A stretch of 64,000 bases of DNA. Source: DATFQE01 sp963733845. GTDB taxonomy: Bacteria; Actinomycetota; Thermoleophilia; Gaiellales; Gaiellaceae. A model generated the notes under the pieces. It was not told the origin of the DNA and did not search any database. It worked only from the letters and a program-made list of their open reading frames with translations. The DNA is taken from assembly GCA_963733845.1 (NCBI GenBank), contig CAVTEM010000002.1, positions 124,001 through 188,000 of the forward strand. Reading direction: 5' to 3'. This document shows, piece by piece, positions 25,544 through 35,648 of this stretch. Positions within the stretch are counted from its first letter, which is position 1. The number at the start of each line of letters is the position of its first letter. The position numbers and the translations under genes were made by a program.

Positions 25544-28319
25544 CTAGCCCCCGGAGCCGACGATCGGGCCGCCGGGGTTGAACGTGCCGATTTGCGGATC
25601 GTGGTCGCTCGCCTGGTCGTGGAACTCCGCGTTGATGTGCACGACCTCGAAGTCCCAGGCGTGGTCGTCCAGCGCGTCGCTGATCAGGATGTGGTCGAGC
25701 GCCTGCGAGTTGCCGTCGAACACGTACGTGTAGCGGTCGCGCTCGGGCAGCTTCTCGATCAGGGCTCTGAGCACGCCGCCGCCTTCAGCCTCGCCAGCGG
25801 CGAGGCGAACTGGAAGTCGTTCAGGTCGCCCGCGATCACGACGTTCGCCTTGCGGTCGATCGCGAGGATCTGCTCGACGAAGTCGTCACGACCACGTCGG
25901 CCTGGCCGTTCCGCTGGGTCTCGACTGTTCTGCACCGGCGGCTGGAAGCGGCCGAACAGCGGGTCGTCGCCGCCCTTCGAGTTGAAGTGGTTCGCGACGA
26001 CGATCACGCGACGGCCGTTGAACAGGAACTCGGCCGCCAGCGGCTTGCGGCTGGCGTTGAACACCGCGTTCGCCGGGTCGATCCGGCCCGGGCTGTAGCG
26101 AAGCTCCGGCCCCTGCGGCCCGGCGATCACCTCGTTGGGCGTGGTCGGGCCGGCGCCGGGCTGGTCCACGAACTCCAGCCTCGGCCGATCGGTGCGGAAC
26201 AGGAAGCCGACGCGGATGTTGCCGCCGGGCTCGCCGCCGTCCTGGTCGTCGACGGGCGCGATGTCGCGGAAGCGTACGGCGGGCCGCCCACCGCGTCGAT
26301 CGCTCGATGAGCGTCGTCCACGTCACGGACGCGCTGGTCGACGGCGTCGTTGTCGGCCCCGTTGTTGTCCTGGATCTCCTCGATCGCGATGATGTCCGGC
26401 GACCGCAGGTGGTCGACGATCAGGTCGGCCAGCTCCGCCCACTTCGGCGGACGGTCGCTCGGGTCGAGGTTCTCGACGTTGAACGTCGCGACCGTCAGGT
26501 GGGGAGCCCACGGCTCCTCGGCGACCTGCGCGGGTCAGCCCGCCGGAGACGAAGCTCGGCGTAGCCGTGACCAGGTACTTGAAGTTGCCGAAGTTGTAGT
26601 CCATGACCGCGTCGATCGCGCCCGGGAAGCGGTCCCGCACGTTGACGTCGGGCGTCGTCCGCGAACACGTCGTCGAGGATGAGCCGCTCCGGGTTGAAGT
26701 CGTTCGGCGCGGACGACGATGCCGCCGCGGCGTCGTCCGGACGGACGCGCCGGCGCCGTTGTCGCCACGACGAAGATCTCACCGAAGTCGTTGGTCGGCC
26801 CGACGACGACGGCGTTGTTGACCTGCACGAGCATGCCCTCCAGGCTCTCGTAGAAGTCGATCCCGTCCTGCGCCGGGTCGAAGATGCCGCCGGTCTCGAC
26901 GTTTCCGGCGGAGTCGTCCTCGATCACCATGGTCGGCGGCACGCGGCCGCCCGCGCCGACGACCATCGGCGCGACGGGCTGCCGGGCCCGAAGTTCGTCA
27001 CGACGCCGGGTGCGGCGATCTCGGTGATGGTGAGGTTGCCCGTCGAGTCGCCGCCGGGACGGAACTCGGACACCTGCCGCTGACATGCACCGCTCCGCCG
27101 ACCGAGACGGGCGCGAGGAGCCGGCGAAGACGAAGATCCCTCCGAGGTGGCCGGATCGCCGTCAGGGTCGCGTCCTGCACGCAGAGCGTTCGAGCCGCCT
27201 TCGGCGGTGACGACGCCCTGGACCGTGACCGGCGGCCGCTGAGCGCCGAGAGATGCGCCGCGCCCTGGACCTCGCGATCTGCGTAACGTGGGGGGACGTC
27301 GCTGAAGCTGAAGACGTGGTTGCCGTCATGTGGTCGGGCGGGTCGTCCGTGTCGGCATCCGTCACCTTCGTCGTCGACGGTCACCGTGCAGGTCTCGCCC
27401 TCGGCGAAGTCCGTGTCCGGGTCGAGCGCGTGGTTCTTCGGGCCGCCGGTCTGCGTGGCCGTGTGCGCGCCGCTCGACGTGCAGGAGACCGCGTACGCCC
27501 GCGGCCGACGGTCGACGGGCTCGGTGAAGTTGACGGTGATGTTTTAGTTCGTCGCCACGCTCCCGCCGCTGTTCGCCGGGCAGGTCGCGGCGACGGACGG
27601 CGCTGCGTCCGGCGGCGGCCGGTGCTGGAGGCGACCGAGATGTCGTCGATGCCGACCCACTCGTCGCTGTCCGTCGCGCGGCGGTGATCACGCCCACTGG
27701 ACGAGCGACGGCCCTCGGCCGCGTCCGGAAGCAGCACGTGGCCGGCGTGATCGTCGGCCTGCCCGCGCGTGTTGGCGTCGGCCACGTAGCCGCCCGCGAG
27801 GTTGGTATAGGGGCCACTCGAGCCGACGCGGTACTGCAGCGCGACCTGCTGGACGGCGTCGTCGGCCGAGCCGTCGATGTCACGGAGCACGTAGGCGACG
27901 GTGACGTCGGTCTGCCCCGTGGTGTCGAGTGAGAGCACGACGGCGGAGCGTCGGCGGTGCCCGAGCCCTGGAGGGCGACGACCGCGTTCGCGATGTGGAA
28001 CTCGGAGACGCCGCCCGTCGTGAACGTGTTGGGCGCCGTCTGGTTGGCGTTGACGTCGATCGGCGTGGCGCTCCCGTCCGCCGTCACCGTCTGCGGGTCA
28101 GCGCCCGGCGCCGCGGTCAGGCCGTCGCCGCGATAGCCGATCACCCCCGGAACGCCGGACAGTCGTCCGAGGTGGTGCTCAGGTCGATGTTTCCAGTCCG
28201 AGAGAACGGAGCTGCTGTGCCGTCGTGTCGGCGGTCGCAGAAAGCGAGCCGACGAGCAGCACGGCAACGGACGAGGACGACGACCCCGTAGCGGGCCGTG
28301 CGAAAGCTGCACGAGACAA
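25544..28319 (-). pseudogene. secreted ExeM/NucH-type extracellular nuclease, shredded by frame breaks
   Basis: No single frame spans this stretch, but pieces in all three minus frames follow the order of a large extracellular nuclease. A signal peptide starts at TTG 28319 behind GGGGAGG (LSRAAFARPATGSSSSSVAV). Beta-rich domain pieces follow (LSLDTTGQTDVTVAYVLRDI; VLVQVNNAVVVGPTNDFGE-like; VMDYNFGNFKYLVTATPSF). The endonuclease/exonuclease/phosphatase end has VVANHFNSKGGDDPLFGRF, VVIAGDLNDFQFASPL and LDHILISDALDDH. At least five breaks are needed. With so many broken core genes nearby it may be intact in the organism, but the density of breaks here is the highest in the window, so true decay is possible. 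Confidence 0.7.
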
Positions 28320-28472
28320 GTTGTGAACCTCCCCTGAAGTGACCCCACAGACCGGCCCAGGCCCCATCGGCCGTGGCCGTCGGCGAGTCTATCCCGCCTT
28401 CTGGCCCGTGACCAGGGTCGCCCAAGGTTCGCAACCGAGGCTTCACCGCACGGCCACGAGCCCGCTTTCCGA

Positions 28473-28646
28473 GCAGGGGCGACCGGACCGCTGCGGAGCC
28501 GAAATGGCGCTCCGCCGCCGCCGCTTCACGCCCGAGAGTCGCGCAAACCCCACGCAACGGACAGTCCTGTGGACGCTTCGTCACACATCCGTCACGAACC
28601 CACCCCGCCCTTCCGGCCATGTCCAGGGGCCAGACCCCTGGACATG
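28473..28646. repeat. composite intergenic repeat, copy 1, ending in a perfect REP-like palindrome
   Basis: Three boxes match copy 2 (39482-39650) at conserved spacing: GCAGGGGCGACCGGACCGC (28473), GGACGCTTCGTCACACATCC plus GTCAC (28571-28595), and a palindrome with 12-base arms CATGTCCAGGGG / CCCCTGGACATG around CCAGA (28618-28646). Box-to-box distances are 98 and 45-47 bases here and 96 and 44-46 in copy 2. The middle box contains two CGTCAC units 11 bases apart. The rest of the 363-base gap (28320-28472) carries nothing else I can support. Confidence 0.75.
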
Positions 28647-28649
28647 CGC

Positions 28650-28666
28650 TCGCGCCGTTGGCGCGA
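28650..28666 (-). terminator. short hairpin after polA
   Basis: TCGCGCC-GTT-GGCGCGA is a perfect 7-base stem with a 3-base loop, starting 17 bases past the polA stop in the minus direction. There is no U-tract; it may act with the adjoining palindrome as a bidirectional transcription barrier. Confidence 0.4.
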
Positions 28667-28682
28667 AGGGGACGCGGCCCGA

Positions 28683-31244
28683 TCAGCTCTTCGCTTCGTG
28701 CCAGTCGTCGCCGACGCCGACGTCGACCGCGAGCGGCGGGTCGAGCGGGTACGCCGAGCACATCTCGTCGCGCACGAGCTCCTTCACGGCGGAGACCTCC
28801 TTCTCCGGCACCTCGAGCAGGAGCTCGTCGTGCACCTGTAGGACGAGCCTGGCGCCGCGCCCCTCTTCGCGCAGGCGCCGGTGGATGGCGATCATCGCCA
28901 CCTTGATGATGTCCGCGTTCGAGCCCTGCATGACGAAGTTGACCGCGAGCCGCTCGCCGAGCGCGCGGGTCTGGCGGTTGCGGGTGCGAATCTCCGGGAC
29001 GGGCCGCCGCCGCCCGAGCAGGCTCGTGACGTAGCCGTCGCGCTCGGCCTGCTCGATCGTGCGCTGGATGAAGTCCTGGACGTGCGGGAAGCGGGCGAGG
29101 TAGGAGTCGATGTACTCCTGCGCCTGCTCGCGCGGGATCTCGAGGTTCTCGGAGAGGCCGAAGGCCGAGATCCCGTAGACGATCCCGAAGTTGATCATCT
29201 TCGCGATCGAGCGCTCGCCGGTCGTGAGCGCGGCGGGGTCGCGCCCGAGCACCTCGGCGGCCGTCGCGGTGTGGATGTCCTCTCCACGCTCGAACGCCTC
29301 GCGCAGCTTCGGCTCGCCGGAGACGTGCGCGAGAATCCGCAGCTCGATCTGCGAGTAGTCCGCCGAGAGCAGCTTCGACCCCTGCTCGGCGACGAAGGCG
29401 GAGCGAATCTCCCGGCCGAGCTCGGTCCGGATCGGGATCGCCTGCAGGTTCGGGTTCGACGTGGAGAGCCGCCCGGTCGACGCCACGGCCTGGTTGATGG
29501 TCGTATGCAGGCGCCCGTCGCTCTCGGAGATCAGGCTCGGCAGCGGCCCGAGGTAGGTGTTGAGCAGCTTCGAGTACTCGCGCCACTCCTCGATCACGCC
29601 GACGATCTCGTGTTCGTCGCGGATCGTCCGCAACACACGCGTGTCCGTCGAGTAGCCCGGTCTTGCCCTTCCGACCCGGGGTGAGCTGGAGCTTCTCGAA
29701 CAGGATCCGCCCGACCTGCGGCGTCGACCCGAGCACGAACTCCTCGCCGGCGAGCTCGTACGCGCGCGCCTCGAGCTCCTCGACGCGGTCGGCAAGCCGG
29801 GCCGTGATCTCGCCCATGCGGTACGTGTCGATCTTGACACCGGCGTCCTCCATCGCCGCCGAGCACCTCGGTCAGCGGCAGCTCGATCTCCCGGTAGAGC
29901 CGCTCGTGCGCCGCGCTCCGTCAGCCGCTCGCGCATGCGGCCGATCAGCCGGCGAGGGAGCTCCGCCCGGCGCACGAGCGCGGTCGTCTCCTCCTCGGCC
30001 GGCGGGTCGAGCAGGACGTCGACGCCGTACTCGGCGCCCAGGTCGTCGAGCTCGTACGTGGCCCGGCCGGGCTCGATCAGGTAGGCCGCGAGCAGCGTGT
30101 CCTCGGCCGCGTCGACGATCCGCTGCGCCTTGGCGTCGTGGACGACGAGCTCCCCCTCGAGCCGCGTCGGCGCCGAGCCGACCACGACCTCGTCCTCGGT
30201 GGCCAGAGCCGCACGATCCGCGTCGACCGCGTAGCCGACCGGGCCGCCGCCGGGTGCAGCGATCAGCCCTTCCCGCCAGGCCACCGGCACCCCCTCGACC
30301 ACGACCTCGGCCGCGGGCACCGCCGCGTCGAGCTCGTCCACGCGCCCGAGCAGCGCCCGGAACTCGAAGCGGCGGAACATCTCGCGCAGCTGCGAGCGGT
30401 CGGGCGGCGAGAGCACGATCTCGGCCGGGTCGAAGTCGATGTCGAGGTCGCGGCGCATCGTCGCCAGCAGCTTCGACTGGCGCGCCTGGTCGGCGTTCTC
30501 CGCGATCGCCTTCGAGCGGGCAGGCGTGAGCTCGTCTGCGTGCTCGATCACGTCCTCGAGCGAGCCGTACTGCGCGATCAGCTGGCCGGCGGTCTTGTCG
30601 CCGATGCCAGGGATCCCGGGGATGTTGTCCGAGGTGTCGCCCTTGAGGCCGATGAAGTCGGGAATCTGGTCGGGGCGGATCCCGTAGCGGGCCTCGACCC
30701 GCTCAGGCGTGTACACGTGCACGTCCGAGACGCCGCGCGGGGTCATCATCAGCGCGACGTTCTCCGAGACGAGCTGGAACGCGTCGCGGTCGGTCGAGAC
30801 CACGGTCGTCTTCACCCCGGCCTCGTCAGCACGCGAAGCCAACGTGGCGATCACGTCGTCCGCCTCCCAGCCCTCGAACTCGAGGTTGCGGTAGCCGAAG
30901 GCCTCGACGATCGGCCGGAAGTGCGGGAACTGCTCGCGCAGGAGGTCCGGCATCGGACGGCGGTCGACCTTGTACGTGTCCGAGACCTCGTGCCGGTGCA
31001 CGGGCCGGGTGTCCCACGCGACGGCCACTCCCTTCGGCCGATAGTCGGCCAGCAGCTTGAAGAGCATGTTCGTGAAGCCGAGCAGCGCGTTGGTGGAGAA
31101 ACCCTCGCTCGTCGCCAGCTCCTCGGGCAGCGCGAAGAAGGCCCGGTAGGCGAGGTTGTTGCCGTCGACGAGGAAGAGCTCGGAGTCGCGCACGGGCGCG
31201 TCGTCGAGCTGCAACTCAGCGCCTGACAGCGTCTTCGGTGACAC
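28683..31244 (-). CDS. polA: DNA polymerase I, three single-base breaks that restore frame
   Basis: 853 codons. The N-terminal 5'-nuclease domain (about 20-300) has ELFLVDGNNLAYRAFFALP, FEGWEADDVIATLA and FIGLKGDTSDNIPGIPGIG. The middle 3'-5' exonuclease-like domain is degenerate. The polymerase domain has motif A LLSADYSQIELRILAHVSG, motif B RSIAKMINFGIVYGISAFGL and motif C LVLQVHDELLLEVPE. Between about 29660 and 29917 three apparent one-base insertions shift and then restore the frame; the neighbouring frames supply MEDAGVKIDTYRMGEI and EEFVLGSTPQVGRILFEKL. It fills gaps in repair and Okazaki processing. GTG 31244 lies 6 bases after a TACAGT -10. Confidence 0.94.
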   Translation of the reverse strand: MSPKTLSGAELQLDDAPVRDSELFLVDGNNLAYRAFFALPEELATSEGFSTNALLGFTNMLFKLLADYRPKGVAVAWDTRPVHRHEVSDTYKVDRRPMPDLLREQFPHFRPIVEAFGYRNLEFEGWEADDVIATLASRADEAGVKTTVVSTDRDAFQLVSENVALMMTPRGVSDVHVYTPERVEARYGIRPDQIPDFIGLKGDTSDNIPGIPGIGDKTAGQLIAQYGSLEDVIEHADELTPARSKAIAENADQARQSKLLATMRRDLDIDFDPAEIVLSPPDRSQLREMFRRFEFRALLGRVDELDAAVPAAEVVVEGVPVAWREGLIAAPGGGPVGYAVDADRAALATEDEVVVGSAPTRLEGELVVHDAKAQRIVDAAEDTLLAAYLIEPGRATYELDDLGAEYGVDVLLDPPAEEETTALVRRAELPRRLIGRMRERLTERGARAALPGDRAAADRGARRRWRTPVSRSTRTAWARSRPGLPTASRSSRRARTSSPARSSCSGRRRRSGGSCSRSSSSPRVGRARPGYSTDTRVLRTIRDEHEIVGVIEEWREYSKLLNTYLGPLPSLISESDGRLHTTINQAVASTGRLSTSNPNLQAIPIRTELGREIRSAFVAEQGSKLLSADYSQIELRILAHVSGEPKLREAFERGEDIHTATAAEVLGRDPAALTTGERSIAKMINFGIVYGISAFGLSENLEIPREQAQEYIDSYLARFPHVQDFIQRTIEQAERDGYVTSLLGRRRPVPEIRTRNRQTRALGERLAVNFVMQGSNADIIKVAMIAIHRRLREEGRGARLVLQVHDELLLEVPEKEVSAVKELVRDEMCSAYPLDPPLAVDVGVGDDWHEAKS

Positions 31245-31250
31245 ACCTCA

Positions 31251-31256
31251 ACTGTA
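31251..31256 (-). promoter_or_regulatory. -10 element of polA (leaderless type)
   Basis: TACAGT on the minus strand, 6 bases before GTG 31244. The divergent LarA-like gene starts 27 bases away, so both promoters are packed into this gap. Confidence 0.5.
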
Positions 31257-31271
31257 CGGTGTGCCTCCGTC

Positions 31272-32796
31272 GTGCCGCGCGTCCCACTCCTGGTGGGCTC
31301 CCGCGTCGTCGTCGTGAACGCTCCGGATGACGCCGAGCTCGTCGTACCGCCCCCGCCCGTCGAACCGATCGCCGACGTCTCGGCGGCGGTCGCCGACGCG
31401 CTCCGCTTCCCGCTTTCGGGCGACCCGCTCGCACGCCTCGCGCCGCGCGGCGGCCGCGCGACGATCGTCGTCGAGCCGCCGGCGCTCCCGATTCCCGGCG
31501 CCCTCCGCGACCCTCGGCAGACCGCGATCGCCGCCACTGTGGCCGAGCTCGAGCGAGCCGGGATCGCCGGTCGAGCGGCAGACGCTCCTGGTCGCCGGCG
31601 GGCTCGCCAGGCGGGCGGGGCGCACAGAGCTCGAGCAGCTCGTCTCGCCGGAGTTCGCGCGCCACTTCCACGGCCGGCTCGTCGTCCACGACGCCGAGAG
31701 CCCCGACCTCGTCCACCTCGGCGACGAGGGCCGGGTGCCGCTGCGGGCCAACCCGGCGCTCGTCGAGACCGATCTCGTCGTCACCGTCACCGCCGCCGAA
31801 ACCGTCCTCCACGGCGGGCCCGCCGCGCTGCTTGCGGCGACGGGTTCGGACGCCCTGCGCGCGGCCGGGAGCTACTCGCTCCTCGAGACCGCCGCCTCGC
31901 AGGGCTGGCGCCTCTCCGCCGCGGTCGAGCGGGCCCTGTCCGAGCGGGTCGCGGTCTACGGGGTCTCGCTCGCGCTGAACAACCCGGCTCTCGGCGGTGC
32001 GCTGCACGGCTATCCGTACGAGCCCGAGGCGCTCGACCGCGTGCTGCGCCTGCCCGGCCGGCGGCTCTTCTCGGCGCTGCCGAGCGCGATCCGGCAGCGG
32101 ATCCTCCAGCACCTCCCACGCCAGCTGACCGCGACGGCGGCGTTCGGAGGCCGTCCGTCCGTCGCGCACGCCGAGGCGCTGCTACGGGCCGTCGACTCAC
32201 GCTCGGCACGCCTCGAGCGGCCCCTCGACACCCTCGTCCTCGGGATCCCACGGACGACCTACCACCTCCCGCGCGAGGCGCCCAACCCGCTGCTGGTCGC
32301 AGCGCTGGCGCTCGGCGTCGCCCTCCGGCTCTGGCGCGAGTCGTTCCCCGTCGCCGACGGCGGGACGCTGGTCGTCGTCCACCCGTTCAGGCGCCGCTTC
32401 GCGCACCCCACGCAGGCGCCGTACCGGGCGCTGTTCGGCGCGCTGCGCACCGGGATCCGCGAGCCGGACGAGCTCGCAGGCGCCGAGCGGGCGGCAGCCG
32501 CCGACGCGCGCGCGATCGCGGCCTACCGCGACGGCCGCTCCTGCCATCCGCTCCTGCCGTTCGTCGACTGGGCCGACTGCGCGCCTGCGCTGTCCAGGCT
32601 GGGAGCCGTCCTCGTGGCAGGGTGCCGCGACGCGACCGCCGCCCGCCTGCTCGGGTTCGTGCCCACGCACGGAGTCGGAGCTGCACTCGCCATGGCGCGG
32701 GGTCGCGGCCCCGACCGCCCGCGCACGGGCTTCCTGCTCTCGCCGCCCTACTTCCCGCTCACAACGCTACGCGTCTCAGATAGACGAGATGCGTGA
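31272..32796 (+). CDS. LarA-like (DUF2088) protein, divergent, one frame break
   Basis: About 508 residues once a one-base break near 31565 is joined (AATVAELERAGIA to VERQTLLVAGGLARRAGRTE). The N-terminal half follows the lactate-racemase (LarA/DUF2088) pattern: an RATIVVEPPALPIPG start, a Rossmann-like TLLVAGGLARRAG, FHGRLVVHDAESPDLVHLG and LVETDLVVTVTAAETVLHGG. The glycine-rich GYSGGGK segment that carries the cofactor lysine in LarA appears to be replaced. The C-terminal half has TLVLGIPRTTYHLPREAPNP and DGGTLVVVHPFRRRFAHPTQ. Racemase activity is therefore doubtful. It is divergent from polA. Confidence 0.65.
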
Positions 32797-32853
32797 CGGG
32801 CTCGATCCGGCTGCGGCTCGAACGCCCGAGGCCGTGAGCTATGGCGAAGCGGC

Positions 32854-33597
32854 TCAGTCGATGCCGAGGTAGGCCTTCTGAACCTGCTCGTTCTTGCGCA
32901 GCGCCTTCGCGTCGTCCGCCAGAGCGATCCGCCCCGTCTCCAGCACGTAGCCGCGGTGGGCGGTGTCGAGCGCCATCAGCGCGTTCTGCTCGACCAGCAG
33001 GATCGGAGTGCCCTGCTCGTTGATCTCGCGCACGATCTCGAAGATCCGCTCGACGAAGATCGGCGCGAGGCCCATCGACGGCTCGTCGAGCAGGAGCAGC
33101 TTCGGCTTGGCCATCAGCGCTCTGCCCATCGCGCACATCTGCTGCTCGCCGCCGGACATCGTCCCCGCTTTTTGGTTGCGCCTCTCCGCCAGCCGCGGAA
33201 AGAGCGAGTAGACGCGGTCGAGGTCCTCCTTGAACGTGGCACGGTCGGAGCGCTGGAAGGCGCCCATCTCGAGGTTCTCGCGCACGCTCATGCGCGAGAA
33301 CAGCTTCCGTCCCTCGGGCGACTGCGAGATCCCCATCTTCACGATCCGGTGCGGCGCCGTGTTGGTGATGTCGCGGCCCTCGAACTCGATCTTCCCGCGC
33401 CGCGGGTGGTTGAGGCCGTTGATCGAGCGCAGCGTGGTCGACTTGCCCGCCCCGTTCGCGCCGATCAGCGTGACGATCTCGCCCTCGCGTACCTCGATCG
33501 TGATCCCCTTGAGCGCGTGGATCGAGCCGTAGAAGGTGTGGATGTCGTCGAGCCGCAGGATCACGCCGCGGCCGTCGGTCGTCGCAGCCTCGCTCAT
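32854..33597 (-). CDS. livF: branched-chain amino-acid ABC transporter ATPase LivF
   Basis: 247 residues from ATG 33597, overlapping the livG stop as ATGA. Walker A LIGANGAGKSTTLRSINGL (about 40-58), Q-loop ISQSPEGRKLFSRM, signature GTMSGGEQQMCAMGRAL (about 142-158), Walker B KLLLLDEPSMGLAP and H-loop ILLVEQNALMALD are present. The H-loop His is replaced by Gln in VEQN, which is normal for LivF. With LivG it powers high-affinity Leu/Ile/Val-type uptake. It is the last gene of the livKHMGF operon. Confidence 0.93.
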   Translation of the reverse strand: MSEAATTDGRGVILRLDDIHTFYGSIHALKGITIEVREGEIVTLIGANGAGKSTTLRSINGLNHPRRGKIEFEGRDITNTAPHRIVKMGISQSPEGRKLFSRMSVRENLEMGAFQRSDRATFKEDLDRVYSLFPRLAERRNQKAGTMSGGEQQMCAMGRALMAKPKLLLLDEPSMGLAPIFVERIFEIVREINEQGTPILLVEQNALMALDTAHRGYVLETGRIALADDAKALRKNEQVQKAYLGID

Positions 33598-34400
33598 TCG
33601 TTCGCCGCCCGGCCGAGGTAGGCCTCGATCACGCGCTCGTCCTTCTGCACGTCCGTGGGCGATCCCTCGGCGATCTTCTCCCCGTAGTCGAGCACGGTCA
33701 CGCGGTCGGAGATGTTCATCACGACCTTCATGTCGTGCTCGATCATCAGGACGGTCAGCCCTTCCTCCGCGCGGAGCTTGCCCACGAAGTCCGTGAAGGC
33801 CGCCGTCTCCTGCGGGTTCATGCCTGCGGTCGGCTCGTCGAGCAGCAGCAGCTTCGGCTGCGTCGCAAGTGCGCGCGCGACCTCGAGCCGACGCTGGTCG
33901 CCGTAGGGCAGGTTGCGCGCGACCTCGTCGTCGCGGCCGCGCAGACCGCTGAACCGAAGCAGCTCGCGCGCCCTCTCGGTCGCCCGCCGTTCCTCCCTGC
34001 GCACCCGGGGAGTGCCGAAGATCGAGCCGAGGATCCCACCCTTGATACGGCAATGCATGCCCACGAGCACGTTTTCGAGCGCGGTCATCTGCTCGAACAG
34101 GCGGATGTTCTGGAACGTCCTCCCGACCCCGAGCTCGGTGATCGCGTGGGGCGGCTTGTCGCTCACGTCCTTGCCGTCGAAGACGATGCTGCCGGCCGTC
34201 GGCGTGTAGACCCCGGTCAGCATGTTGAAGAAGGTGGTCTTGCCGGCGCCGTTGGGCCCGATCAGGCTGACGATCGAGCGGGGCGGGATCTCGAAGTCGA
34301 CGTCGTTGACGGCGACCAGCCCACCGAACTCCTTGCGCACGCCCGCGGCGACGAGGATCGGCTCCTCGGGTACGGCCGCCTCGGCCGCCGACGCACTCAC
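33594..34400 (-). CDS. livG: branched-chain amino-acid ABC transporter ATPase LivG
   Basis: 268 residues from GTG 34400, sharing GTGA with the livM stop. KEFGGLVAVNDVDFEIP and Walker A LIGPNGAGKTTFFNMLTGVY (about 48-67) lead to ELGVGRTFQNIRLFEQMTAL (Q-loop), NLPYGDQRRLEVARALA (the LivG form of the signature), LLLLDEPTAGMNPQE (Walker B) and VLMIEHDMKVVMNISDRV (H-loop). The ending EGSPTDVQKDERVIEAYLG is typical of LivG. It works with LivF on the cytoplasmic face of LivHM. Confidence 0.94.
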   Translation of the reverse strand: MSASAAEAAVPEEPILVAAGVRKEFGGLVAVNDVDFEIPPRSIVSLIGPNGAGKTTFFNMLTGVYTPTAGSIVFDGKDVSDKPPHAITELGVGRTFQNIRLFEQMTALENVLVGMHCRIKGGILGSIFGTPRVRREERRATERARELLRFSGLRGRDDEVARNLPYGDQRRLEVARALATQPKLLLLDEPTAGMNPQETAAFTDFVGKLRAEEGLTVLMIEHDMKVVMNISDRVTVLDYGEKIAEGSPTDVQKDERVIEAYLGRAANE

Positions 34401-35648
34401 CTCGAGACCTCGTACAGGGACTCGTCGTGCACGCCCTCTTCGAGCTCGCGCTTGCGCCGGCGCTCGGGAATCAGCCCCGTCGGCCGGAAGAGCATCATCA
34501 GCACGATGATCGTGCCGTAGATCCCGAACTGGTACTTCGCGATCTCGATGTTCGTCCCGGCGGCCTCGTTGAACTTGCTGCCGATCACGGCGAGCCCTTC
34601 CACGTTCAGCCAGCCCAGGATGAGGCCGCCGGCGACCACGCCCCACACGCTGCCCATCCCACCCAGGATCACCATGCATAACAGGAAGATCGAGATGTTG
34701 AAGTAGAAGTCGCTCGGGAAGGCCCCGCTCTTGAAGCTCGCGTAGTAGGCACCTGCCACGCCGCCGAAGAACGCGCCGATCGCGTACGCCCACGTCTTCG
34801 TGCGCATCAGCGGGATGCCCATCGCCGCCGCCGCGGTCTCGTCCTCGCGGATCGCGATCCACGCGCGCCCGAGCCGCGAGTCCCTCAGGCGAACCGAGCA
34901 GAACACCGTGATGAGCAGCAGCGCGAGGATCGTCCAGTAGAACAGCCGCTCGCGCTCGAACGAGGCCTGGTACGAGACCGGGAGCCCGAGCGTCTCGTTC
35001 AGCGTCTCCCCGAAACCCGGGCGAGTCGATCGGGTTGATGCCGAAGGTTCCGTTCGTGAGGTTGAAGCCGCTGAAGCTGTCGCCGTTACGGACGACCTGC
35101 GGGATGATCTCGCCGAAGCCGAGCGTGACGATTGCGAGGTAGTCGCCGCGCAGTCGCAGCGTCGGCAGGCCGATCAGGATCCCGGTCAGCGCCGTGAAGA
35201 TGCCTGCGATCAGCAGGACGAGCCAGAGGGACATGTGGATGCCGGTCACCTCGGCCGCGATCCCCGAGGAGCCGAGGTGGAAGCTCACCTGCTGGAAGTG
35301 CCCGGACGCCAGCCAGCCGGCCGTGTACGCGCCGGCCGCGTAGAAGGCGACGTAGCCGAGGTCGAGCAGCCCGCTGTAGCCCACGACGATGTTCAGGCCG
35401 ACGGCCATCATCGTGAAGACGAGGATGATCACGACCGAGCCGAGCGCCGGGAAGAAGTCCCCGATCTCGCCGAGCGCCTTCAGATCCTGGTAGATGAAGG
35501 GATACGCAAGCGCCAGCCCGAGCACGATCAGGAGCGGGATCGGACGGCGAATGACGGCCGGAATCGACTGCCACATCTGGCTCGCCGCACTGAGGCCGGT
35601 GACGGCGCCCTGCTGTCGCTTGCCGTTGTCGTCGGAGGGCTCGGTCAT
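34397..35648 (-). CDS. livM: branched-chain amino-acid ABC transporter permease LivM, one frame break
   Basis: About 417 residues after removing one apparent extra base near 35022. The N-terminal part carries VVIILVFTMMAVGLNIVVGY, SGLLDLGYVAFYAAGAYTAG (family signature) and LPTLRLRGDYLAIVTLGFGE. After the break the other frame continues RLFYWTILALLLITVFCS, RLGRAWIAIREDETAAAAMG, YAIGAFFGGVAGAYYASF, GMGSVWGVVAGGLILGWL and a basic end. These are the standard LivM motifs. It overlaps livH as ATGA upstream and livG as GTGA downstream. Confidence 0.92.

Noticed and set aside
29655..29920. Possible programmed frameshifting in polA
   Set aside because: Three separate single-base insertions that sum to a codon, with no slippery heptamer or pseudoknot; similar breaks occur in many genes, so sequence error is simpler.
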